Below are positions 25,634 to 33,843 of a DNA stretch of 64,000 nt, piece by piece (the stretch's first letter is position 1; every line of letters begins with the position of its first letter). The stretch is taken from assembly GCA_023415775.1 (NCBI GenBank), contig JAEZJM010000035.1, forward strand, positions 99,655-163,654. Direction: 5' to 3'. The notes beneath the pieces were generated by a model. It ran no database searches. It saw only the letters and a list, made by a program, of their open reading frames with translations, and was not told the origin of the DNA. A program made the translations under genes and the position numbers. Origin of the DNA: Bacillota bacterium (GTDB lineage: Bacteria; Bacillota; Negativicutes; Sporomusales; UBA7701).

Positions 25634-26490
25634 TCGCCTATCGACGGGTCGAGCGTTTTCAGATGTTCGATGACGGACGTAAACCTGAACCTGGCCAGCA
25701 GCGCCCTGAGTTTGGCCCGGGTGCCGCCGATGCCGTGGTAGTGGATGAAAGCTTCCTTGGCGGGGAGGGCAAGGCGGCGCTCGCCGGGGTCGAGCTCGCG
25801 GGGGTGGAGGTATACGATTGCCGGCTGGCCGCGGCGGTTGGCGCGGCGGATGGCGTTTTCGACGAAAAACCCGGGAAAAAGGCGGAAATAGAAGCCGCCG
25901 GAGTAGCCGATATTGCGTCCGGCCAGGCGGACGACCGAGGTTGGCACCTCCCAGAGCTTGAGGCTCCGCCCGGCGACGACCGGGTGGTGGATATGGGTGG
26001 GGGCGTCGGGGATGCCGTACAGGAAGGTGTGGACAGGGAAAATGCTGGCGTCATAGACCAGGCCGAGCTCCTCCAGGGCGGCGAGGTAGTGGTAGTTGGC
26101 GGCGACGATCGACCACGAGGGAGCGCGGTAGCCGCGGACGGCCGCGCCGGCCACGTCTTCGAGGATAGCGACCGACTTCCTGACATCGTCGGCGAACTCG
26201 GCCACCGTCTGGCGGTAAGCCAGCGCGTGGCCGTAGCCGTGGGAAGCGAGCTCGTGGCCGGCGGCGACGATGGCGCGAACGACCGCCGGATGGTCCTCGG
26301 CGACAGCGCCGAGCACGAAAAAGGTGGCTCTAGCGCCCGCTTCGGCGCACATCGCCAGGATTTCGTCCGTCTGAGCGGGGAAATTCGAGCCCCGGCCGCG
26401 CAGGGCGGCGGGGTCGATGCCGTCATAATTGGCGTGGTACCATTCCTCGGTGTCGAAGGTCAGCAGATTGGCCACCTGGCGCTCAGTCAC
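25630..26490 (-). CDS. Polysaccharide deacetylase with DUF3473 tail (XrtA/PEP-CTERM-locus type)
   Basis: 286 aa. NodB-type domain: TFDTEEWYHANYDG holds the catalytic and metal Asp, SHGYGHALAY gives the His pair and YRAPSWS the downstream Arg motif. The C-terminal DUF3473 part (YLHPRELDPG, IHYHGIGG) marks the subfamily usually found beside exosortase A or capsule genes. It should remove acetyl groups from an exported polysaccharide. Last gene of the operon; its start overlaps the methyltransferase stop by 8 nt. No signal peptide is visible. Confidence 0.88.
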   Translation of the reverse strand: MTERQVANLLTFDTEEWYHANYDGIDPAALRGRGSNFPAQTDEILAMCAEAGARATFFVLGAVAEDHPAVVRAIVAAGHELASHGYGHALAYRQTVAEFADDVRKSVAILEDVAGAAVRGYRAPSWSIVAANYHYLAALEELGLVYDASIFPVHTFLYGIPDAPTHIHHPVVAGRSLKLWEVPTSVVRLAGRNIGYSGGFYFRLFPGFFVENAIRRANRRGQPAIVYLHPRELDPGERRLALPAKEAFIHYHGIGGTRAKLRALLARFRFTSVIEHLKTLDPSIGD

Positions 26491-27145
26491 GCTCTTTCCG
26501 TCCTTTCAGGGCGAACGAGGTGCACAGGAAATCGCCAAGCTCCCTGGCCCCGCCGGTGGTGACGAAGGTGAAGGGGTGGTAGAGCTTCAGGAACTCCAGT
26601 TCCTCCAGGCCGCAGGCCGCGAAGTCGGCGGCCAGGGCGTCCATGGCGTACATCTTGTCGAACTTATGGTCCCTCTCGAACAGCGCCAGCAGCTTGCGCT
26701 GGAGCGAGCCGCGGTGGAGCGTTTGGACGAGCAGCGCGCCGCCGGGCTTGGTGACGCGGGACAGTTCGCGCAGCACGGGCCGGTGGTCGTCGATGAGCTG
26801 GATGACGCCGATGCACAGTACGAGGTCGAACCAGCCGTCGGCGAACGGCAGGGCGGCGAGATCGCCGACATGGGTATTGAGGCCGCGGGCGGCGGCGTGT
26901 TCGAGGCTCTTGGCCGAGAAATCGACGCCATGCACGGTGTTGGCGGCCACAAGCGGCTCGCTGAAAGCGCCGACGCCGCAGCCGGCGTCGAGGATGCGAG
27001 CGCCTTTCAGGTCGCCGAGCCAGCGGAGAATATTGTCCCGCTGCATGAAGAAGCTGGCCTCGTCGTAATAATCGGACGCCTTGACGGAGGCGCCATGGGT
27101 GGCGGCTTTTTCGTCGAAGTAGCTCTGCCAATCGAATTTGGTCAT
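26483..27145 (-). CDS. SAM-dependent class I methyltransferase
   Basis: 220 aa from ATG 27145 (GGAGGACGAT upstream). SAM-binding motif I ILDAGCGVGAFSEPL, motif II near GVDFSAKSLEHA, motif III LPFADGWFDLVLC and motif IV LSRVTKPGGALLVQT make up a complete class I fold. Within a glycan operon it most likely O-methylates a sugar or lipid intermediate, but the substrate is not visible in the sequence. The open frame upstream of 27145 lies within the FemAB gene and is not used. Confidence 0.87.
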   Translation of the reverse strand: MTKFDWQSYFDEKAATHGASVKASDYYDEASFFMQRDNILRWLGDLKGARILDAGCGVGAFSEPLVAANTVHGVDFSAKSLEHAAARGLNTHVGDLAALPFADGWFDLVLCIGVIQLIDDHRPVLRELSRVTKPGGALLVQTLHRGSLQRKLLALFERDHKFDKMYAMDALAADFAACGLEELEFLKLYHPFTFVTTGGARELGDFLCTSFALKGRKERD

Positions 27146-27171
27146 ATCGTCCTCCGGGTGGGCGGATTTGT

Positions 27172-28224
27172 TCAGGGCAGCAGATAGCTTATCAGGCGGG
27201 GGCCGGCAACGTCGGTCACGAAAGCCGGAGCGGCCCGCCACAGCTCGACGAGCGGGCCGAGGCGGCCGCGGTCGGGAGGGCCGGCGGGGACGCCGGACGG
27301 GCTGTAAGTGAGGTAGGCCAGGCGTACGGGGCGGGCGCCCCACTGCTCTTTATAGCGGTAGGTGCCCGAGCCGGCCGGGGAGCGGCCGAGGTCGAGGTGG
27401 CCAAATCCGTGCGCGATGGCGTATTTCGCAGCTTCCCAGTACATGAAATTGCCCAGGTAGCGGCTGTTGTATTCGACAAGGGTGGCGCCATAGGGATAAT
27501 AGAGGGTGTTGTCGCCGGGGCTGGCGAGAAGGAGCATGCCGCCGACGACGCCGCCGGCGCGGTCGAGAACGGTGAGGAGGGTGGTGTATTCGGGGAGGAG
27601 GCGTAAGAAGGATTCAAAAAAACGGATAGCGGGAGCGGGCGAACCCAGCTCTTTCATCCGTTTGCGGTAGACGCGGTAAAAGCCTTCCAGGTTGCCGGGA
27701 TCGAACGAGACGGAAAAAAGGTCGTGCTTGGCGGCTTTGCGGATGTGGTTGCGGTTGCCGGCGGTGGAGAGGGCGAGCACCTGCTCCTCGCCGCCGGCGA
27801 GGGGCAGGCGGAATGTATAGTTGGTGCGGTTCGCCGTCCAGCCGGCAGCAGACGGCGCAGGGCAGTCGTCCCCTTCCGTCAGGCGGACCTCCAGATAAGC
27901 GAGGCGGTGGGCGGCGGCGATATCCGGGAGAGCGGCGAAGGCGGCGTTTCGGGCGTCCTCCGAAGTGGCGCACAGATCGGCGTGGTTGGCGAAGGGCAGG
28001 GAGACGCCGGCCCGCCGCAGGCGGAGGTTGCGGCCGATGACCAAGGGGATGAGGGCGGCGACGTTGCCGTCGGCGTCGACGATGGCGTGGTCGGCGGGTT
28101 TATAGCCGAAGGAGTCGGCGAGGATGCGCCGGAAAGCGGTGGTGTGATATATCGTGCCGCGGGCGAGGGCGAGCTCGTCCCAGCCGCTCTTAAGAGCCTC
28201 GGTGTAGGGGACGCACGTCAACAT
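27172..28224 (-). CDS. FemAB-like GNAT-family acyl/aminoacyl transferase
   Basis: 350 aa with the duplicated GNAT fold of FemABX/Acetyltransf_6 proteins: the first half begins YHTTAFRRILADSFGY, the second contains YYPYGATLVEYNSRYLGNF and AIAHGFGHLDLGRSPAGSGTY followed by YKEQWGARP, the standard ending of FemAB-XrtA/CelD relatives. It transfers an amino-acyl or acyl group onto a surface sugar. It pairs with the DUF3473 deacetylase as in exosortase-type EPS loci, though no exosortase is present. Confidence 0.85.
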   Translation of the reverse strand: MLTCVPYTEALKSGWDELALARGTIYHTTAFRRILADSFGYKPADHAIVDADGNVAALIPLVIGRNLRLRRAGVSLPFANHADLCATSEDARNAAFAALPDIAAAHRLAYLEVRLTEGDDCPAPSAAGWTANRTNYTFRLPLAGGEEQVLALSTAGNRNHIRKAAKHDLFSVSFDPGNLEGFYRVYRKRMKELGSPAPAIRFFESFLRLLPEYTTLLTVLDRAGGVVGGMLLLASPGDNTLYYPYGATLVEYNSRYLGNFMYWEAAKYAIAHGFGHLDLGRSPAGSGTYRYKEQWGARPVRLAYLTYSPSGVPAGPPDRGRLGPLVELWRAAPAFVTDVAGPRLISYLLP

Positions 28225-28231
28225 CTTGCCG

Positions 28232-28585
28232 TTATCCTTTCAGCCAGCAGAATACGCCGACCATGATCAGGAAGCTGCCGAGCCATTTAAGGACGCTGAT
28301 GTGTTCGTGAAAAACGAAGATGGCCACGGCGAGCAGCATTACGTACTGGATGCTGGCGACGAACGTAGCGTAGCCCAGGTCGAAGTTGGCGAGGCAGTAG
28401 ACCCACAGGAGGGCGGCCAGAGCGTAGGAGGCGAAGCCGGCGACGATAAGGGGTGAAGTGACATAGCCCTTGAAAATCGCGCCAAGGCCGCCGTCGAAAT
28501 CGACGGCGGCGCTGCCGAGCTTGAGGAGAGTGCTGGCCGCAACGGTCATGGCGACGCTCGCCAGGAGCACGAAATACTTAATCAT
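28232..28585 (-). CDS. Small multidrug-resistance/EamA-like membrane protein
   Basis: 117 aa, four membrane helices, the usual size of SMR or ArnE/ArnF half-transporters. A Glu in FVFHEHISVLKW is conserved in the fourth-helix region of such proteins. In this operon it is more likely a lipid-linked sugar flippase (ArnE-type) than a drug pump. It overlaps the DUF2304 gene's stop by 8 nt. Confidence 0.8.
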   Translation of the reverse strand: MIKYFVLLASVAMTVAASTLLKLGSAAVDFDGGLGAIFKGYVTSPLIVAGFASYALAALLWVYCLANFDLGYATFVASIQYVMLLAVAIFVFHEHISVLKWLGSFLIMVGVFCWLKG

Positions 28586-28958
28586 GGCCGGACCTGTTCA
28601 CTTTCTTTTCGAGTTCCTCAAGGCGCAGTTTGGTCAGGCCCAGTTCCTGGGTCAGGGCCTTGTTGTGCATTTTGAGGTGGGATATGCTGACACTCATATT
28701 GAGGAGCAAGAGATAAGCGCAGGCGATCAGCAGGCCGAAGAAGGCAGAAGGGGCGTAATAAACCCCGATGAGGTCGCCGAACCAGTCTATCAGCCCCTCG
28801 AAGACCGACATCACGAGGATGAAGAGGCCGATGAGAAACCAGACGAGGGAGTATTTCTCCTTGATATGGCGCTCGCGGACAAGCACGAAGACGGCGGCGA
28901 GGATAACGAAGCTGAAAATGGTGCCGAGGAGGTGGATCTTGTCGATATGCATGGTCAT
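28578..28958 (-). CDS. DUF2304 membrane protein
   Basis: 126 aa from the ATG at 28958 (the in-frame ATG at 28970 overlaps the upstream gene). Three hydrophobic helices (LGTIFSFVILAAVFVLV, LVWFLIGLFILVMSV, FFGLLIACAYLLLL) and a C-terminal coiled coil (LTQELGLTKLRLEELEKKV). DUF2304 proteins commonly sit beside GT2 dolichol-phosphate-mannose-synthase-like enzymes, as here, and may anchor them to the membrane. Confidence 0.85.
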   Translation of the reverse strand: MTMHIDKIHLLGTIFSFVILAAVFVLVRERHIKEKYSLVWFLIGLFILVMSVFEGLIDWFGDLIGVYYAPSAFFGLLIACAYLLLLNMSVSISHLKMHNKALTQELGLTKLRLEELEKKVNRSGHD

Positions 28959-28963
28959 AGGGC

Positions 28964-29671
28964 TCACCACCTGGTCCGCGAGCAGGATAAGATGATCGAG
29001 AGAGTGACCTTGGCCATATAATAGGGACTCTTAAGGGCGGTGATGGAAGAGTGGCCGCTCTCGCGGGCCCGCATGGCGACGCCGGCCTCGGCGATGGTAA
29101 GGCCGTGCTTGTGGAGCAGCACAATGGCGTCAGGCTCGGGATAATCGCTGGGGTAAAAACGGGCGAGAACCTCGATGCTTCTCCTGTTGTAGAGGCGGAA
29201 GCCCGAGGTGCCGTCGGTGATGGTGAGCCCCAGGAGCAGGCGGAAAAGGTGGTAGAAGATTTTTATGCCGATCCGCCGCTGCCACGACGTGCGGAAGGAG
29301 CGGACATCCAAAAAGCGCGAGCCGATGACCATATCGCTGCCGGTGGCGGCCATGGCGGCGGCGAGCTTGCTCACCTCGCGCGGCAGGTGTTGGCCGTCGC
29401 CGTCGATCTGCACCATATAGTCGTAGCCGCGGTCGCGGGCGTACTTAAAGCCGGTCTGAACGGCGCCGCCGATACCGAGGTTGCAGGGCAGGTCGACGAC
29501 CTGCACGCCGGCGTTCTGCCGCGCCCGCTTGGCGGTCGCGTCGACCGAGCAGTCGTTGACGACGAGGATGTCGGCGTTAGGCAAGTGGGCGCGGATATCG
29601 CCGATGACCCCGAGGATATTATTCTCTTCATTAAACGCCGGGATGACAATCAGCGTTTTGCCGTTTTCCAT
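28964..29671 (-). CDS. Family 2 glycosyltransferase (DPM1-like)
   Basis: 235 aa. GT-A fold: VIPAFNEENNIL at the start, the nucleotide-binding VVNDCSVDAT, the metal-binding DGDGQH and the acceptor segment TDGTSGFRLYNRR. No C-terminal membrane helices. It should make polyprenyl-phosphate-linked sugar on the cytoplasmic face, supplying the ArnT-like transferase encoded just upstream. It overlaps that gene by 41 nt. Confidence 0.9.
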   Translation of the reverse strand: MENGKTLIVIPAFNEENNILGVIGDIRAHLPNADILVVNDCSVDATAKRARQNAGVQVVDLPCNLGIGGAVQTGFKYARDRGYDYMVQIDGDGQHLPREVSKLAAAMAATGSDMVIGSRFLDVRSFRTSWQRRIGIKIFYHLFRLLLGLTITDGTSGFRLYNRRSIEVLARFYPSDYPEPDAIVLLHKHGLTIAEAGVAMRARESGHSSITALKSPYYMAKVTLSIILSCSRTRW

Positions 29672-30914
29672 ACGTTATCAACCTCGTGTTTTTTACCAGG
29701 AGAACAAGCCGTTCGGCGCCGTAGGCGGCGACGATGGCTATGAACGGGATGGCCGGCAGACGGTAGCGGTACATCCAATCCATGAACAGCAGCGTGCAAA
29801 AGGTGAAGACAGCCAGCGTGATAAGCCACAGGGGCGCGGCCTTCGCAAAACGGCGGTCGGCGACGGCGGCCACCGTGCCCACGGCGAAGAGAGCCGCCGG
29901 CCAGATGTTGGCGATGAAGATGTAGGCGCCGCTGAGAGTGCCGAGGTCGGCTTTCCACACCCAGTGGCCGAGGAAGGCGACGGCCCGCTTGAGATAGAGG
30001 GTGGAGACATAGTCCCAGTTGTTGACGATGAAGCTCAGCACGGGGCTGTTGCCGACATCGACGGTGAAGTCGGGGAAAAACTTGAGGTCGCGGGGGTGTG
30101 CGTAGTCGTAGATAAAGCCTTTGGCGTATACCGTGTAGAGGACTTTAAGGACATTGTACCGGAAGGAGGCGAAGAAGGGGTCGAGGGCGCCGCTCCAGTA
30201 AAGGTACGCGCCGCCGGCGACGAAGGCGGCAGCCGCGCCGCAAAGGGGCAGCCGGTAACGGGCCAGAAAGGCGGTCACCGCCGGGCGGGGCAGCCGGTAA
30301 ATGATGTACGGAATAAGAACGGCGACGATCGGGATGCCGGTCGGCCGGAAGATAAAAAGATAGCCGGCGGCGGCGAGGAAGAGGAGTCGGTGGCTGCGGC
30401 GGCCGGTCTCCAGCGCCAGGAGCATGCTGTAGACGGTCAGCAGCAGAAGGCTGAGGAAGAAGCTGTCGGACAGCAGGTACGAGGCCCACATCGTGACGTC
30501 CCAGGCGCCGATATAAAAAATAGAAGCAATGATGGCGGTAGTCTTGGTGAACAGCAGCCGGGCGATCTTATAGACGAGGACGACGCTCAGACCGGCGACC
30601 AACCCCTGGAGGAGGACGACGGTGGCCGGGTCGCGGAATACGGCCAGCAGAAAGCTGAGCAGGATGTTGTAGCCGAAGTACAGGGTATCGTCGATGTCGA
30701 GGCCGTTCTGCAGATTGGCGAGCAGGTTGTTGGCGTAATTCAGGTACCAGGTGGTGTCGTCGCATTTAGGGATGCCGCGGCCCGAGCGGAACCGCCAGAA
30801 AATATAGTCGAGAATTCTGGCGGTCGCCGCGACGACGAGGGGTACGATCCACACGACGTCCCGGTCTTTGTACTTGTCATACAGGCCCCTCATCAGGCCT
30901 CTGGGGTAGTCCAA
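29631..30914 (-). CDS. Multi-pass membrane glycosyltransferase (PMT/ArnT-like, GT-C)
   Basis: 427 aa with about ten membrane helices. The early luminal loop has DDTTWYLNYANNLL, an acidic pair in the position used by GT-C enzymes for lipid-sugar catalysis; YRYRLPAIPF near the end is also typical. It takes sugar from a polyprenyl phosphate and transfers it to an acceptor on the outer face. First gene of the operon. The start could be TTG 30914 (GGGAG 10 nt away) or the in-frame ATG at 30893. Confidence 0.85.
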   Translation of the reverse strand: MDYPRGLMRGLYDKYKDRDVVWIVPLVVAATARILDYIFWRFRSGRGIPKCDDTTWYLNYANNLLANLQNGLDIDDTLYFGYNILLSFLLAVFRDPATVVLLQGLVAGLSVVLVYKIARLLFTKTTAIIASIFYIGAWDVTMWASYLLSDSFFLSLLLLTVYSMLLALETGRRSHRLLFLAAAGYLFIFRPTGIPIVAVLIPYIIYRLPRPAVTAFLARYRLPLCGAAAAFVAGGAYLYWSGALDPFFASFRYNVLKVLYTVYAKGFIYDYAHPRDLKFFPDFTVDVGNSPVLSFIVNNWDYVSTLYLKRAVAFLGHWVWKADLGTLSGAYIFIANIWPAALFAVGTVAAVADRRFAKAAPLWLITLAVFTFCTLLFMDWMYRYRLPAIPFIAIVAAYGAERLVLLVKNTRLITYGKRQNADCHPGV

Positions 30915-30948
30915 AATATTTCAACTCCCGATCAAAGCGTGGGGGAGC

Positions 30949-31013
30949 TTGCCTTAAGGGCGCAACTCTCCTTATATTTTGCACCCAATAGCGCTTTAAG
31001 GCAACTTTTTTTT
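30949..31013 (+). terminator. Orphan plus-strand terminator-like hairpin
   Basis: TTGCCTTAAGGGCGC (30949-30963) pairs with GCGCTTTAAGGCAA (30991-31004) around a 27-nt loop and is followed by CTTTTTTTT. No plus-strand gene lies upstream, so it may end an antisense or leader transcript, or act as a barrier in front of the glycan operon. Confidence 0.5.
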
Positions 31014-31060
31014 ATCCTAAGCGGCATAAAACGCGCACGCTAATCATCGGAGCGGCCGGA

Positions 31061-31669
31061 TCATGCCTTCGTCACGGACAGCTCCCAAAGATAGAGCGAA
31101 GCGACCGACCCGTACGGGGAATACCGCCGGCGATAATAATCGAACTTATTTTTCGGCAGCGCCTTTAAATTGTACAGGTTCATCATGCCCCTGCGGATTG
31201 CGAGATCGCCGTAGCTTACCACATCCGGACGTCCGAGAGAAAACAACAGCAGCATTTCCGCCGTCCAGACACCGATTCCGTCGAGACTGACCAATCTTTT
31301 GACCACCGCATCGTCAGGCAGGGAACAAAGCTCCGCCAGATCCATTTCGCCACACAAAACTTTTTCGGCGAGGCTCTTTATATAAACCGCCTTTTTCATC
31401 GTCATGCCGCATTGCTGTATCCGTTCCGCCTCGGTTGCGGCAATCTGCTCGGCGGTGATATCGCCGAGCAAAGCGAATAAGCGCTCCAGCACAGTATCGG
31501 CCGCTTTGCTGGAAATCTGCTGGCTGATGATGCTGTCCACCATCGCCGTGAAAACGTCCGGCTTGGTCTCGCGCTCGATAAAGCCGATGCGCTCGATCGC
31601 CGCGCCCAATTTTTTGTCTTTCTTCTTCAGATAATCGATTTCTTTTTGACCATACGCAAAGAAAGGCAT
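31061..31669 (-). CDS. DNA-3-methyladenine glycosylase (AlkA-type HhH-GPD)
   Basis: 202 aa. Helix-hairpin-helix LVSLDGIGVWTAEMLLLF followed by the catalytic Asp in SYGDLAIRRGM, the HhH-GPD arrangement; the N-terminal AlkA fold begins DVFTAMVDSIISQQIS. It excises alkylated purines in base-excision repair. There is no C-terminal Fe-S loop, so it is AlkA- rather than Nth-like. GAGGTATAGCA precedes the ATG. Confidence 0.9.
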   Translation of the reverse strand: MPFFAYGQKEIDYLKKKDKKLGAAIERIGFIERETKPDVFTAMVDSIISQQISSKAADTVLERLFALLGDITAEQIAATEAERIQQCGMTMKKAVYIKSLAEKVLCGEMDLAELCSLPDDAVVKRLVSLDGIGVWTAEMLLLFSLGRPDVVSYGDLAIRRGMMNLYNLKALPKNKFDYYRRRYSPYGSVASLYLWELSVTKA

Positions 31670-31758
31670 TGCTATACCTCACAGCTTTATTGGCTTCATA
31701 AACGGTCTGCATCCAGTATAACAAACAATAAAGCATTAGTACAAAGGGAACTAGCGGA

Positions 31759-31794
31759 AAGAAGCCCGCGTGCAATTCACGCGGGCTTCTTCAT
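31759..31794. terminator. Bidirectional terminator
   Basis: GAAGAAGCCCGCGTG-type stem with a short AATT-containing loop and TTCTTC flank, nearly the same as the terminator at 25599-25633. Confidence 0.88.
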
Positions 31795-31814
31795 CGCCGG
31801 TGCCGTTTCCCTGC

Positions 31815-32444
31815 CTAGCCTTCGAACCCCAGCGCCTTCTTCGGGCACACCGCCGTGCAGCGGTCGCACTTCAGGCAGTCGCCGGCCGTGAACGTCCCCG
31901 CCGCCTTGCCGCTCTGCGGCTGAAGCTGCAGCGGGCAGGCCTTCGTACACAGCCCGCAGCTCACGCAGCTGGGCGCCACCTTCAGCGGCATCGCCCCGCG
32001 GCTCAGCCACGACGCCAGCGTCCCCATCGGGCAGAACGCGCACCACGTCCGCTGGTGGTAGATCACGCCGAGAATAACGCCCACCACCGTAGTCACGAAA
32101 ATCAGGTTGATGAACACCCGCCCGATAGCCGCCAGATCGCCCCAGGCGTAATAAGTCTGCACCGAAAACACCGTCATGATGAACGCCAGCATGAAAATCC
32201 GCAGTCCCTTGCTGCGGAAGAAGGGGGGGATAGGCCGCTTGGGCGAGAAGCGGGCCAGCACATTGTCATAGAAGCTGCCGCGCGGGCACCAATTGCCGCA
32301 CCAGAAGCGGCCCCTGAACGGGGCGATGACCACCGGCGCCAGCATACAAACCAGCGCGATCACGCCGATCGCCGGATAAACGAAACCGATCGCCAGAAAG
32401 GCGAGCAAAATCCAGAAAAGATAAGGCTGCAGCTTATTGCGCAT
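31815..32444 (-). CDS. NapH/NosR-like 4Fe-4S membrane protein
   Basis: 209 aa. Four or so membrane helices with the paired motifs WCGNWCPRGSF and WCAFCPMGTLAS, then two [4Fe-4S] ferredoxin motifs, CVSCGLCTKACP and CLKCDRCTAVCP, near the C-terminus. This is the NapH/MauN/CcoG-like layout that moves electrons between the quinone pool or ferredoxin and a periplasmic or membrane partner. No partner gene is adjacent. GGAGG and AAGGAG lie upstream of the ATG. Confidence 0.88.
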   Translation of the reverse strand: MRNKLQPYLFWILLAFLAIGFVYPAIGVIALVCMLAPVVIAPFRGRFWCGNWCPRGSFYDNVLARFSPKRPIPPFFRSKGLRIFMLAFIMTVFSVQTYYAWGDLAAIGRVFINLIFVTTVVGVILGVIYHQRTWCAFCPMGTLASWLSRGAMPLKVAPSCVSCGLCTKACPLQLQPQSGKAAGTFTAGDCLKCDRCTAVCPKKALGFEG

Positions 32445-32503
32445 TCTCCTTCAACCTCCATACCCTGCCCCTGGGGGGAGGGGGTGCTAAAGACATTATA
32501 ACA

Positions 32504-32541
32504 CACCCGGCCGTTTTTGCAAGCGCAAAAAAGACCGGGTG
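32504..32541. terminator. Inverted repeat, possible terminator
   Basis: CACCCGG and CCGGGTG close a stem with an inner GTTTTTGC/GCAAAAAAG pairing, placed just 3' of the gene ending at 32552. The T-run is inside the stem, so termination is less certain. Confidence 0.5.
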
Positions 32542-32551
32542 CGAAAGGCCG

Positions 32552-33490
32552 TCACTCCGTTACCTTAACCGTCTGGCCCAGCGAATGAATATACGCGTCC
32601 CGCAGCGTCATATCCGGCGTGAAGGTGATGGTGGCGCTGTGCACGAATTCGCCACCCTGGTGGTAGCGCAAATCGTAGATATTCACCTTGCCCTCGTCCT
32701 CGTCCGACTCCTCGAAGTATATGAAAGGCGTGAAGGTCGTGAAAAACTCGCCCAGCGACGTTTTGCTCGCCTGCTCGGCCAGCGGCGACAGCTCCTGACG
32801 CGGCAAATCGGCTTGAATACTCAGCAGCGGGAAGAGCGCTCCCAGGCGGCCGTTGATGTGGCGGCGGTCGGTCTCCACCACGAAATCCCAGTAGAACAGC
32901 CTGCTGAGGCACGGCATCACCCAGATACGGGTCAGCAGCTCGCCGGCGAACCTGTTCGTCAGCCAGGCGCAAGCCCGCTTGCGCAGACAGTACCTTGCGA
33001 AAATATACAAACCCAGCGTGGCAAAACTCAGATATGACACCTGCTCGATCGGCAGGCGGGTTGCGTACACCGCCAGCAGCAGCACCATCAGGATGGGGTC
33101 GAACACATTCAGCAGGGGATAACTTTTCCGCTCCCGGCGAAAAGGCCATAATATTGCCGTCCCGTGGGAGTTAAAATAATCTAAGATAGTGTGCGACAGG
33201 CCGCCGGCGAAAGCCCACAGCAAAATCTGCCCGCTATCGACCTGCGGCATGAGCAGCTTCACCCCGACGGCGATAGCCGCCGCCCACAGGGCGACGCCGG
33301 GGATCGAGTGGGAAAACGCCCGGTGCTGCCTCAGGTAGGACATATTACCCCTTACCTGGGTCACGATATCGAAATCGGGAGCCTGGGCGCCGAGTACGGC
33401 GGCGATATATATCGGATCGCCGAGCGATGGCTGGTGTCCGGACAAGCCGGCTACCGCCACGCCGACGAGCGCGTGCGACAATGAGTCCAT
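32552..33490 (-). CDS. Metal-dependent membrane hydrolase (DUF457/YdjM-like)
   Basis: 312 aa from ATG 33490 (GGAGGAGG upstream). Metal ligand motifs MDSLSHALVG, APDFDIV, HRAFSHSIPG and SHTILDYFNSHG are the expected His/Asp set of the YdjM/DUF457 family; several membrane helices follow. A soluble C-terminal domain (FYWDFVVETDRRHING, then a beta-rich tail) is typical of the longer Firmicute forms. Function in the family is poorly known; SOS regulation is reported for YdjM. Confidence 0.85.
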   Translation of the reverse strand: MDSLSHALVGVAVAGLSGHQPSLGDPIYIAAVLGAQAPDFDIVTQVRGNMSYLRQHRAFSHSIPGVALWAAAIAVGVKLLMPQVDSGQILLWAFAGGLSHTILDYFNSHGTAILWPFRRERKSYPLLNVFDPILMVLLLAVYATRLPIEQVSYLSFATLGLYIFARYCLRKRACAWLTNRFAGELLTRIWVMPCLSRLFYWDFVVETDRRHINGRLGALFPLLSIQADLPRQELSPLAEQASKTSLGEFFTTFTPFIYFEESDEDEGKVNIYDLRYHQGGEFVHSATITFTPDMTLRDAYIHSLGQTVKVTE

Positions 33491-33582
33491 TTGCGGCACC
33501 TCCTCCTAGTATCACAGCTTGAAATTATAACACGGCTCTCCCCTAAGGTCTAGGGCAAAATAATGGAAAGGAGGTGAGGGAG

Positions 33583-33717
33583 ATGGCGGCAGAAAAGCAG
33601 CGTGACGACCGGCGGGACAAGGAAGAAACCAGGCACGTCGGCGGCATAAACGACAGTCTCGGCGGTGTCGACCCCGAAATCGACGAAACCCTCATGCGCC
33701 TGTCGGGCGGCCCCTGA
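33583..33717 (+). CDS. 44-aa charged peptide
   Basis: ATG 33583 sits behind AAAGGAGGTGAGGGAG, one of the strongest ribosome sites in the window, and the frame ends at TGA with a terminator 52 nt later. The peptide is Arg/Glu/Asp-rich (RDDRRDKEETRHV) with a Gly-rich second half. No membrane segment and no family recognised. The strong translation signal is the main support. Confidence 0.6.
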   Translation: MAAEKQRDDRRDKEETRHVGGINDSLGGVDPEIDETLMRLSGGP

Positions 33718-33769
33718 GCGCCGGCGGTTGACGGTGGCGGACGGTTGTAATATGATAAGAAATAAGTAA

Positions 33770-33793
33770 AAGACCTTACATATTGTAAGGTCT
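33770..33793 (+). terminator. Intrinsic terminator
   Basis: AAGACCTTAC, ATATT, GTAAGGTCTT, then CGTCTTTT. It follows the 44-aa gene. Confidence 0.85.
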
Positions 33794-33843
33794 TCGTCTT
33801 TTCGCCGGGAAAAAGGCTTTGACAGGAGGGGAGAACAATACCC

